Source: Armatimonadota bacterium (GTDB lineage: Bacteria > Armatimonadota > Fimbriimonadia > Fimbriimonadales > Fimbriimonadaceae). Taken from it: a DNA stretch of 64,000 nt. The notes beneath the pieces were generated by a model. The model did not search any database and was not told the origin of the DNA. It saw only the letters and a program-made list of their open reading frames with translations. Positions 24,722 through 32,927 of the stretch are shown in pieces; position 1 is the first letter of the stretch, and each line of letters begins with the position of its first letter. A program made the position numbers and the translations under genes. The DNA lies in assembly GCA_016789105.1 (NCBI GenBank), contig JAEURN010000007.1:62001-126000 (forward strand). Reading direction: 5' to 3'.

Positions 24722-26426
24722 CCGGTTTGGGCGCCGGGTTCGCCTGGCCAGGCTTTGGCGCGGCCTTTGGGGCGGGCTCCTCATTGGCGCGTGCCTGGCG
24801 TCGGTTCTGGTGGTCTTGGATGTGATGCGGGCCATCGAATTCCCGCCCAATTGGGGGATCGGATTGGCCGGCGCCTTCGCCTTGATCGGAGCCAGTGCGG
24901 GGTTTTTGTGGCGGGTGGATGAGCTTGCGGTGGCCCGCAGTGTCGACCGCCGCGCCGGTCTGGAAGACCGCGCTTCTACCGCCATCCATAAAGAGGGGAG
25001 CGGCGAGCTTTTTGCCCCCGCTTTGGAATCCGATGCGCAAAGCCGGTTAGCTGCAATACAACCCAAATCTGTTTATCCCTTGCGGTTTGGCACCCAGCAG
25101 GCCTCGGCGTGCCTGGCCCTGGCTTTGCTCGCTGTCGCCGTCACCGTCAACGACCGCGGCCTGCTGCTCAGCCCCTCTCAAAAGGCGGCCCAAAAGGAAC
25201 TCCAATCGACAGCCGCCCAAGTCCAACGGATCGTCAAAGATCTGGAAAGCGGCGATGGTGCCAAAGACAGGGAGGCCGAGCGCAAACTGGCGGCCGAACT
25301 CCGGAAATTCGGCCGAGATCTGGAACGAGGCAAATACGACCGGGAAGACGCCCTCCAACAGGCGGAAAAACTGGCCCAAGACGCCAAAAAACTCACCGAA
25401 CAGCGGTTGGAAAAGGCCGGCGAAAAAATGGAGCAGGTCACAGCCAAAGCGTTGCAAGAAAAGTTCGAGGAAGCCGGCGGCGACCTTGGCAAACTGGCCG
25501 ACCTCAAACTCGACACGATGGAACAGGAGCAGCTCCGTGACCTGATGCAAAAATCTGGGGCTGACCAACTCCCCAGCGACCAGATCGATGAGCAAACCCT
25601 GGCCAAATTGGGGGCCGACAACACCGCCAGCCAAATGATGAGGATGTCCGAAGCCCAAAAGCAAAAGCTGGCCCAAGAAATGGCCAAAGCCCAACAAGAC
25701 ATCCAACAAAAGCTCGAGCAAGGCAACCTGAGCCAAGAAGAAAGGCAAAAACTGGAACAGCAGGCCAAGACCATGCAAGAACTCATGAAGAAAATGGAGC
25801 TCTCAGACGATGTCAAAAAGGCGTTGCAAGAACTTCAGAACATGAAGGAGTACAAGGAAATGCAAGAGCTGATGCAAAAAATGCAGCAGGCCCAGCAACA
25901 AATGGAACAGGGCAAACCCCTTTCCGATGAGCAAATTGCCGAAATGCAAAAGCAAGCCGAACAGCTTGCGGAAATGATGAAGGATCCGCAAGCCAAAGCC
26001 GCCATGAAGCAGGCGATTTCCGAAATGGTCGAGCAACTGAAGCAGGGCAATGTCGATATGAAATCAATGCAACAAATGATGGCGGCCATGGGGATGGATC
26101 CCGGCGACCAAACCGGAGGGAACAACCAGGGTGGCAGCTATCAAGGGGAAGGTGAGAACCCGAAAGGCGACCCCATGGAACTGGAGGGCAAAGGCAACAT
26201 CACCGCCGTCCGGGGAGAGCGAAACGAACAGAAAGGCACCGACGCCTACACCGAAATCAAAGCCCCGACCATGGTGGGCAGCAGGACCAGCGTCCCCTAT
26301 GGCCAGGTCTTGCCGGGATACCGCAAAACCGCCGAATCCGCAGTGAACAACAATAAGGTCAAAGGGAAACACAAAGAGCGGGTCAAGGAGTATTTCGAAC
26401 AGCTTTCGGGAGGCAAAGGCAAATGA
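24696..26426 (+). CDS. Membrane-anchored Gln/Met/Lys-rich coiled-coil protein
   Basis: This 576-aa protein starts at ATG 24696. Two membrane segments lie near the N-terminus (about 22-45 and 50-68) with a third at about 135-155. Residues about 165-480 form an almost uninterrupted coiled coil rich in Q, M, K and E (KMQQAQQQMEQGKPLSDEQI is typical). The C-terminus has a conserved-looking ending (VPYGQVLPGYRKTAE, then KERVKEYFEQLSGGK). Proteins of this build sit beside MoxR-DUF58-VWA genes in several bacterial phyla and have no known function. It overlaps the permease by 26 nt and moxR by ATGA. It could act as a membrane scaffold for the MoxR/VWA complex. Confidence 0.65.
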   Translation: MNSLHRQLDRFGRRVRLARLWRGLWGGLLIGACLASVLVVLDVMRAIEFPPNWGIGLAGAFALIGASAGFLWRVDELAVARSVDRRAGLEDRASTAIHKEGSGELFAPALESDAQSRLAAIQPKSVYPLRFGTQQASACLALALLAVAVTVNDRGLLLSPSQKAAQKELQSTAAQVQRIVKDLESGDGAKDREAERKLAAELRKFGRDLERGKYDREDALQQAEKLAQDAKKLTEQRLEKAGEKMEQVTAKALQEKFEEAGGDLGKLADLKLDTMEQEQLRDLMQKSGADQLPSDQIDEQTLAKLGADNTASQMMRMSEAQKQKLAQEMAKAQQDIQQKLEQGNLSQEERQKLEQQAKTMQELMKKMELSDDVKKALQELQNMKEYKEMQELMQKMQQAQQQMEQGKPLSDEQIAEMQKQAEQLAEMMKDPQAKAAMKQAISEMVEQLKQGNVDMKSMQQMMAAMGMDPGDQTGGNNQGGSYQGEGENPKGDPMELEGKGNITAVRGERNEQKGTDAYTEIKAPTMVGSRTSVPYGQVLPGYRKTAESAVNNNKVKGKHKERVKEYFEQLSGGKGK

Positions 26427-27415
26427 GTGGACTCGAATCGGCGGAGTGGTTCCGCAAAACATGGGCCGGGATCCGGTCGGAAATCGGCAAGGCTGTCGTT
26501 GGCCAAGATGACGTCGTCGAGGGCGTGTTGGTCGCTTTGGCGGCCAACGGCCATGTGCTGTTGGAAGGCATGCCCGGGCTTGGGAAAACCTTGCTAATCC
26601 GGAGCCTGAGCCAGGCGGTCGATCTTGATTTCTCACGGATCCAATTCACCCCGGACATGATGCCGGCCGACGTCACCGGCACAAACGTTTTTTCTCAATC
26701 GGGAGGGTTCGAGTTCCGGCCCGGGCCGATCTTCGCTCACTTTGTTTTGGCGGACGAAATCAACCGGGCGACGCCCAAAACCCAAAGCTCGCTGTTGGAG
26801 GCGATGCAAGAACGGCAAGTCACCGTTGGCGGGAAAGTCCACCATTTGGAGGAACCATTCATGGTGATGGCAACTCAAAACCCGGTGGAGCAGGAAGGAA
26901 CATACCCCTTGCCAGAAGCCCAGCTCGACCGCTTCTTCTTCAAACTGCTCGTGCCGACACCGAGCAAGTCCGTTTTGGCCGAAGTGGTCAACCGGACGAC
27001 CCAAGGTGAAATGGAGCCGATCACCATGGTTGCCTCTGCCGCAGACCTCATCCGGGCCCGCCAGGTGACGCGGGAGGTCGCAGTCGGGCCGGAAGTGCTG
27101 GATTATGCGCTTTCCGTGATCGTGGCCACCCATCCCGAGGGCGAAGGGGCAAGCGAGGTCGCCCGCAAATACGTCCGGTACGGGTCATCTCCCCGGGGTG
27201 CCCAGGCATTGGTGACCGCGGCCAAGGTCTATTCCATGTTGGAAGGCCGGTTCAATGTCAGTAAAGAAAGCATTCAAAAGGCAGCCAAGCCGGTGCTGCG
27301 GCACCGGATTATCTTGAACTATGAGGCCGAGGCCGACGGGATGGCGGCGGATGCAGTGATCGACAGCATCGTCGCCTCGGTCAACGCCGGAGACAAAGAC
27401 CCCATCCGAGTGTGA
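26423..27415 (+). CDS. MoxR-type AAA+ ATPase
   Basis: This 330-aa protein carries Walker A GMPGLGKT, Walker B VLADEINRA, and the MoxR signature TPKTQSSLLEAMQERQVTVGG. Sensor 1 MATQNPVEQEGTYPLPEAQ and the arginine-finger region DRFFFKLLVP follow. The C-terminal lid is helical. MoxR proteins act as chaperones that remodel or load cofactors into VWA-protein complexes. Here it is coupled by 4-nt overlaps to the coiled-coil gene upstream (ATGA) and the DUF58 gene downstream (GTGA). Confidence 0.95.
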   Translation: MSGLESAEWFRKTWAGIRSEIGKAVVGQDDVVEGVLVALAANGHVLLEGMPGLGKTLLIRSLSQAVDLDFSRIQFTPDMMPADVTGTNVFSQSGGFEFRPGPIFAHFVLADEINRATPKTQSSLLEAMQERQVTVGGKVHHLEEPFMVMATQNPVEQEGTYPLPEAQLDRFFFKLLVPTPSKSVLAEVVNRTTQGEMEPITMVASAADLIRARQVTREVAVGPEVLDYALSVIVATHPEGEGASEVARKYVRYGSSPRGAQALVTAAKVYSMLEGRFNVSKESIQKAAKPVLRHRIILNYEAEADGMAADAVIDSIVASVNAGDKDPIRV

Positions 27416-28299
27416 GCCTTTCCGCCCCGAGCCCGCACCTGGACACCCGCGACGTGCGGGTGCTGGAACGGTTGCGCCTCAAACCCCGCAAGGCATTCTC
27501 GGGCCGGGTGCGTGGCGAAAGGCTGGCGCGGGAAAAGGGTGTTTCGCTCGAATTCAAAGACTACCGGGAGTACAGCGACGGCGACGACCTGCGCCACATC
27601 GATTGGAATGTGCTGGCCCGCTTGGGTACCCCGATCGTCAAAACCTACCAAGACGAAGAAGACCTCCCGGTCACCCTTTTGGTGGATGCTTCTGAGAGCA
27701 TGGATTTCGGCGAGCCCAACAAGTTCGGCACAGCCTGCCAGTTGGCCGCGGCTTTCGGAGTCGTGGCGGCGCGAGGAGGGGATTCCGTTCAGGGGGTCGC
27801 CCTTGCTGACACGCCGAACCGCACCCGATTCTTGCGGGGACGACGGGGAACCATTTCTTTAACCTCTTGGTTGGAATCCTTGCGCCCGAACGGCAAGCGG
27901 GCGCTGGCGTTCCATTTGAAGCAGGCAGCCCGGCACATGTCGCGGCCCGGATTGGCCATCCTTATCACCGATGGGATGGATCCATCGCTCGCCCAAGCAT
28001 TTGCCCACGTCACGGTGGCGGGGCACGAACTCTGGGTCGTCCAAGTCCTTTCGCCATTCGAGCTCGACCCGGGCATTGAAGGCGACCTGAGGATGATCGA
28101 CGCCGAAACTAACCAAGTGGTGGAGATCACGGCCAACGGGCCAACCCTTGACGCTTACCGGCGGAACTTGGCCAACCACAATTCTGCCATCGAACAAGCG
28201 GCACTAAAGCACGGCGGCCGATATGCCCTGATCGAATCTGGCAAGCCCCTGGCAGAGGTTTTCGGCAAAACCTTCCAAAAGGCCGGGTGGGTCGGGTGA
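27412..28299 (+). CDS. DUF58 protein (VWA-like fold)
   Basis: This 295-aa protein starts with GTG. The DUF58 hallmark is present: FKDYREYSDGDDLRHIDWNV, then ARLGTPIVKTYQDEEDLPVT. It is followed by LLVDASESMDFG, which keeps a MIDAS-like DxSxS and marks a VWA-like fold. DUF58 proteins almost always accompany MoxR and are thought to be its clients. No membrane helix is evident, so it is cytoplasmic. Overlaps of 4 nt are seen on both sides. Confidence 0.92.
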   Translation: MSLSAPSPHLDTRDVRVLERLRLKPRKAFSGRVRGERLAREKGVSLEFKDYREYSDGDDLRHIDWNVLARLGTPIVKTYQDEEDLPVTLLVDASESMDFGEPNKFGTACQLAAAFGVVAARGGDSVQGVALADTPNRTRFLRGRRGTISLTSWLESLRPNGKRALAFHLKQAARHMSRPGLAILITDGMDPSLAQAFAHVTVAGHELWVVQVLSPFELDPGIEGDLRMIDAETNQVVEITANGPTLDAYRRNLANHNSAIEQAALKHGGRYALIESGKPLAEVFGKTFQKAGWVG

Positions 28300-30122
28300 G
28301 TTTCCAGGCGCCGTTTGCGCTGCTCTGGTTCCTACCGGTGGGCGGGTTCATCCTGGCCCTCTACCTACTCCGTTTGCGGCGCCGGGATTTCCGGGTTCCG
28401 GCCAGCTTCCTTTGGCCAGAACGGCAGGACGAAGTCCGGGCCAACTCGTTGTTTCAGCGGCTCAAGTTCAACTGGTTGTGGGTTTTGCAACTCTTGGCCC
28501 TCGCTTTTTTGGTTTTGGGTTTGGCGAGGTGGCAGGTCCGGCAGGAAAACGTCTCCGGCCTCACGACGGTTCTCATCGTCGATGCCAGTGCCAGCATGGG
28601 CGCGAGGGATGTCGCCCCAGACCGTTTTGGCGTAGCCGTCAAGCGGGCCGAGTCACTGGTCGCCGCGATGAAGCCCGGCGACCGAATGGCTGTCATCGAA
28701 TCCGGAGCATCCCCCCGCGTGGCCACCGGGCTTAGCCAGGATCAAGCCAAGCTCCGGCAAGGGTTGGGCAGCCTCCGCCGGAGCGACGCCCCCAGCGACG
28801 TCGGCGAGGCATTGAGGCTGGCGATGGCATTGGTCGGCCGGGATGGTGAATCCCGGATCATCCTGCTCAGCGACGGTTGTTTCGATCCCGTCGGTTCCGT
28901 CAGCCGGGGCAAATCGCAGATCATTTTCGAGCCGTTCGGGACCTCGTCGGAGAATTTGGGCATCCAGGCGTTAGGTACGGCGGAAACACCGCAGGGCCTC
29001 CAAGCTTATGTCGGGGTCAAAAACTATGGGCGCGCGCAAGCCTCCACTTCCATTACGGTCTATGCCGATGGCAAAGCGGTGTCCTCGCACAGGGCAGATA
29101 TTGCCCCGGGCCAAACCATCGGCAAAACGGTGAGTCTGCCACCAGGAACCGAGCGGGTCTCGGCCAAGCTCGGCCAGGGAGGGGCACTGGCTTGCGACGA
29201 CCAACGCACCGTGCCCGGGAACCCAACCGGGTCGGTCAAAGTGTTGCTGGTCAGCAAGGGGAACCTGTTCCTGGAAACCGGCTTGAACCTGGATGCCCGG
29301 GTTGTCCTTGATAAAGCGACTCAAGTGCCCGCCTCCGAACTGGCGTCCAGCCCCGGACAAGGAGCGTATGATCTGGTGGTCTTCGACAGCGAACCGGAAA
29401 TCGCGGTGAAGGCCCCGATGACGGTTTCTTTCGGCAAAGGCGGGGGCGCGTCTCCGGCAGAGGTCGGCGGAAAGTTGCCGACTCCCCAAGTCCTCTCCGT
29501 CCGGGACGACGGGCTCATGGACGGTGTTTCGTTTGATGGCGTTTACTTGGCCTCGGTTTACGCTGCCAAGCCACGAGCCGGGGCGCAAGCACTGGCCGAA
29601 GCGGCAAGCGGCCCCATCGCCGTGTTCCGCGCCACACCCAAGATCCAAGCCTATTTTGCATTTGACTTGTTGGATGGGGATTTCCCGCTTTCGGTCAGCT
29701 TCCCAATCCTCCTCGGGAACATCCTGGATAAGGCCGCGGGGTCAGAGCGGCAAGGCTTGACGGCAATTGCGACCGGCCAAGTGGTGGGGTTGCCCGGCAA
29801 GGACGGGGAATCTGTCGATGTGAAAGATCCGACAGGCGAGGTCAGCCAGACGACTGCCCTGAACGGCCGGTTCACCTTCCGGAACCTGGATCGGGTTGGC
29901 GAATATGCGGTTGGATCGGGTACTGCCGCCAAGAGGTACCTGGCCAACATGGTCGCGGAACGGGAATCCGATATCGCTCCGGTCAAGGAGTTTGCCATCG
30001 CCGGCGGCGAGCCGGTCAAATCCAAACCCGCCGAGCAGTTCGCCGACCTCTGGAAGCCGCTTGTCGCCCTCATGATGGGGGTGCTCGCCCTGGAATGGTT
30101 TGTTTTCATGAGGCGGTCATGA
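28296..30122 (+). CDS. BatA-type membrane protein with VWA domain
   Basis: I place the start at GTG 28296 (a GTGA overlap with DUF58), giving MSFQAPFALLWFLPVGG, the standard BatA N-terminal helix. A GTG three codons upstream is possible. The length is 608 aa. A basic cytoplasmic segment (LRLRRRDFRVPASFLWP) follows the first helix, a second helix lies at about 60-78, and a VWA domain has MIDAS VDASASMGARD (DxSxS). The rest is periplasmic beta-rich sequence, with a final helix near the C-terminus (LMMGVLALEWFVFM). It probably forms a complex with the 918-aa VWA protein under MoxR control. Confidence 0.85.
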   Translation: MSFQAPFALLWFLPVGGFILALYLLRLRRRDFRVPASFLWPERQDEVRANSLFQRLKFNWLWVLQLLALAFLVLGLARWQVRQENVSGLTTVLIVDASASMGARDVAPDRFGVAVKRAESLVAAMKPGDRMAVIESGASPRVATGLSQDQAKLRQGLGSLRRSDAPSDVGEALRLAMALVGRDGESRIILLSDGCFDPVGSVSRGKSQIIFEPFGTSSENLGIQALGTAETPQGLQAYVGVKNYGRAQASTSITVYADGKAVSSHRADIAPGQTIGKTVSLPPGTERVSAKLGQGGALACDDQRTVPGNPTGSVKVLLVSKGNLFLETGLNLDARVVLDKATQVPASELASSPGQGAYDLVVFDSEPEIAVKAPMTVSFGKGGGASPAEVGGKLPTPQVLSVRDDGLMDGVSFDGVYLASVYAAKPRAGAQALAEAASGPIAVFRATPKIQAYFAFDLLDGDFPLSVSFPILLGNILDKAAGSERQGLTAIATGQVVGLPGKDGESVDVKDPTGEVSQTTALNGRFTFRNLDRVGEYAVGSGTAAKRYLANMVAERESDIAPVKEFAIAGGEPVKSKPAEQFADLWKPLVALMMGVLALEWFVFMRRS

Positions 30123-30123
30123 A

Positions 30124-32880
30124 ATGAGGTTCACAGATCCGGTCTGGGGACTGCTGTTCATCCCGCTTGCCGTCGGGTTGGCCCTCAGCTGGCACCGGGT
30201 TCATGGGATGGCCAAGGCGCGCAAAGCGGTTTCATTCGGGCTCCGGTTCCTCCTCCTCGGTTCATTGATCGGGGCCCTGATGGGTCCCCAAGGTGTCCAG
30301 CCGGATCGCGGGACGACAACGATTTTTGTGTTGGATCGGTCGGACAGCATCTCCGAGCGTGACCGAAAGGCGCAAGTTGAATTCGTTGAAGGTGCCATGG
30401 GCAGCCTGGGGGAAGACGACAAAGTCGGCATCGTCGCATTCGGCAAATCTCCGGCGATGGAAGCCTCGCCAGGCGGGCGCAGGCCCTTTGGAGCCGTCGA
30501 GTCGGTTGTCGACGCCTCGGCAAGCGACATCGCCTCGGCGTTGCGGTTGGCCATGGCCAGCTTTCCCAGCGGCAAGGGCCGGCGCATTGTTTTGGTCAGC
30601 GACGGCAATGAAACAAAAGGGGATGCCCTGGGTGCCGTCGAAAGCATTGCCGCCGAAGGGGTTGCCATCGATTTCGTCCCGCTCGGGCTTTCAAAAGGCA
30701 AGGACGAGGCTGCCGTGACCGACCTCCAAGCACCTAGCGAGCAATCCGCTGAACAGCCTTTTGAAATCAAAGCCGTCGTCGAGTCCACAATAGCCCAGAC
30801 GGGGCAATTGGTGATCGAAAGGAACGGGGAACCAGTTTCGCAAACCAAAGTCAGCATCCCCGCCGGCACCTCAACCATCGTCATCCCCCAAAATCTTGCC
30901 GAGGCGGGCTTTTACCGTTACCGCGCCTATTTGAAGGTCCCCAACGACAGCGACAACCGAAACAACCTCGGCGCGGCCTTCGTATCGGTCAAAGGGCGGC
31001 CCAAAGTTTTGTTGGCCCAAGGTGACACCGGCAAATTGGAACTTGCCACCGCGCTCAGCCAGCAAGGGATCTCGGTGCAGGTCGCTGGTCCAAGTGGCGT
31101 GCCGACCAGGCCAGAGGATTTCCAGCAATACGATGCGGTCATCTTGAACGACCTGAATGCGGCCAACACGACCGAGCCGCAAATGAAAATGATCCGGAAC
31201 GCCATCCGCGATTCCGGGGTCGGGTTTATGATGGTGGGGGGGGAGGACAGCTTTTTGCCCGGCGGTTGGTATGGCACGCCGGTGGCGGAGGCGTTGCCGG
31301 TCGACCTCAACATCCGCCAGCGAAAGGTTTTCCCCAGCACGGCCGTGCTCATCGTCGTCGACACCAGCGGCAGCATGTCGATGAGCATCGGGGGAATGAC
31401 GAAACTGCAATTGGCGGCGAGCGCAGCAGTCCTCAGTGCCAACCTGCTGGGGCCGACAGACCGGCTCGGTGTGGCCGGCAGCGGGAGCCGTATCGATTAC
31501 GTCGCGCCGATCGCCGAGCTTAAAGAAAAAGACGCCGTGATCGCCAAAATTAGGACCCTGAAAGATGGCGGTGGCGGGATCTTTGCCGAGCCCTCAGTGA
31601 GATTTGCCAGTGAAAAGCTGGCGGCAGAGAACACCCGGGTAAAGCACTTCATCTTGGTCGCCGACGGCAGTGATTGCGATGCCCACGGTTCGAGCCTTGC
31701 CATTGCCGCGGCCATGAAGGCCGCCAAGACAACTGTCTCAACCATTGCCATCGGCGATGGCAAAGATGTCGACTTCCTGAAAGGGGTCGCTGCCGTTGGG
31801 GGTGGTCGATTCTATTTGGTGGAGGATGCCAAGAAACTCCCGCAAATCTTCACCCAGGATGTCAGCCTGATGTCGCGGTCGGCAATTGAAGAAGGGGCGT
31901 TTTTGCCCAAAGTCTTGGGTGTGGACGATTCGACCAGGGGGATCGATGGGTTTCCCGCCTTGATGGCCTACTGCCTCACCGATGCGCGCCCCTTGGCGCG
32001 GGTATCGATGAAGACCCAGAAGGACGACCCCTTGCTCGCCAGTTGGCAGTTCGGACTCGGCAAATCAACGGCGTTCACCAGCGATGCGCAGAACCGGTGG
32101 GCAAAGGAATGGATCGGCTGGGAAGGCTACGGAAAATTCTGGGCCCAAACCGTCCGAGCCCTCACCCGACGCGCCGCCCTCAACAACTATGACCTCCAAG
32201 TGACGCCGGAGGGCGGGCGCGGCAAGATCTCGCTGGCCGCCCGCGACCGGGCCGGCAACCCGTTGCCAATGGGGACGATCGACGTCAGGATCAGCAATCC
32301 CGATGGAAGTTCCCAAAAGGCAACGCTGACGCAAGAAGCCCCCGGCGTCTTTTCTGGCGATTTTGAGGCGAGCGAGGTCGGCAGCTACATCGTTAGCGTC
32401 GTCGAACCCAGCGCAACCGGCCAAGCTCGCGTCGCCTCCAACGGGTTTTCGATCCCGTATCCTCCGGAATACCGGAGCTCCCGCGCCAACCTGCCCCTGT
32501 TGGAAGGGGTTGCCGGCCAAACCGGCGGCAAAAAGCTCACCGCGCCAAAAGAGGCCATGCGGCCCCTGGCGCACCGGGGCGAAAGCGTCACCGACCTTTG
32601 GCGGATGTTCCTCTTTGCCGCTTTGGCGCTCCTCCCTCTCGACGTTCTCGTCCGCAGGGTCGTGGTGCCTCTCCCCCGGTTTGAGCGGCATTCGCCCGAG
32701 CCCATCTCGCCTACCAAACGGGCTTCAACCAGCCCAACGCCCGGCACCCCCGTGGTACCGAAATCGAAGAGCCTGGACCGGGCCCGGAAAAAGGATCGGC
32801 CCGATGCGCCGATCTCGGCCGCCGGAAGTTTGCTCGCCGCAAAGAAAAAACGGAAGGACGGCGACTCTAAAGACCCGTAA
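30124..32880 (+). CDS. Large membrane protein with two VWA domains and a glutamine-amidotransferase-like domain
   Basis: This 918-aa protein has two N-terminal helices (about 8-22, 38-55). The first VWA domain has MIDAS VLDRSDSIS and SDGNETKGD. An Ig-like segment follows, then a GATase1-like domain (YDAVILNDLNAAN, GFMMVGGEDSFLPGGWYG) without a visible catalytic Cys. The second VWA domain has MIDAS VVDTSGSMSMS. An Ig-like segment, a helix near 835 and a basic cytoplasmic tail follow. The GATase-plus-VWA arrangement is a known architecture in planctomycete-like bacteria. The large exposed part is predicted periplasmic. It is the last gene of the coupled run. Function unknown; a cell-envelope or surface-assembly role is inferred from MoxR and ABC neighbours. 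Confidence 0.85.
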   Translation: MRFTDPVWGLLFIPLAVGLALSWHRVHGMAKARKAVSFGLRFLLLGSLIGALMGPQGVQPDRGTTTIFVLDRSDSISERDRKAQVEFVEGAMGSLGEDDKVGIVAFGKSPAMEASPGGRRPFGAVESVVDASASDIASALRLAMASFPSGKGRRIVLVSDGNETKGDALGAVESIAAEGVAIDFVPLGLSKGKDEAAVTDLQAPSEQSAEQPFEIKAVVESTIAQTGQLVIERNGEPVSQTKVSIPAGTSTIVIPQNLAEAGFYRYRAYLKVPNDSDNRNNLGAAFVSVKGRPKVLLAQGDTGKLELATALSQQGISVQVAGPSGVPTRPEDFQQYDAVILNDLNAANTTEPQMKMIRNAIRDSGVGFMMVGGEDSFLPGGWYGTPVAEALPVDLNIRQRKVFPSTAVLIVVDTSGSMSMSIGGMTKLQLAASAAVLSANLLGPTDRLGVAGSGSRIDYVAPIAELKEKDAVIAKIRTLKDGGGGIFAEPSVRFASEKLAAENTRVKHFILVADGSDCDAHGSSLAIAAAMKAAKTTVSTIAIGDGKDVDFLKGVAAVGGGRFYLVEDAKKLPQIFTQDVSLMSRSAIEEGAFLPKVLGVDDSTRGIDGFPALMAYCLTDARPLARVSMKTQKDDPLLASWQFGLGKSTAFTSDAQNRWAKEWIGWEGYGKFWAQTVRALTRRAALNNYDLQVTPEGGRGKISLAARDRAGNPLPMGTIDVRISNPDGSSQKATLTQEAPGVFSGDFEASEVGSYIVSVVEPSATGQARVASNGFSIPYPPEYRSSRANLPLLEGVAGQTGGKKLTAPKEAMRPLAHRGESVTDLWRMFLFAALALLPLDVLVRRVVVPLPRFERHSPEPISPTKRASTSPTPGTPVVPKSKSLDRARKKDRPDAPISAAGSLLAAKKKRKDGDSKDP

Positions 32881-32927
32881 ACCTGCCGAATATCCCAATA
32901 GGGCGAGGTCTGCCGAACCCACTTGCT

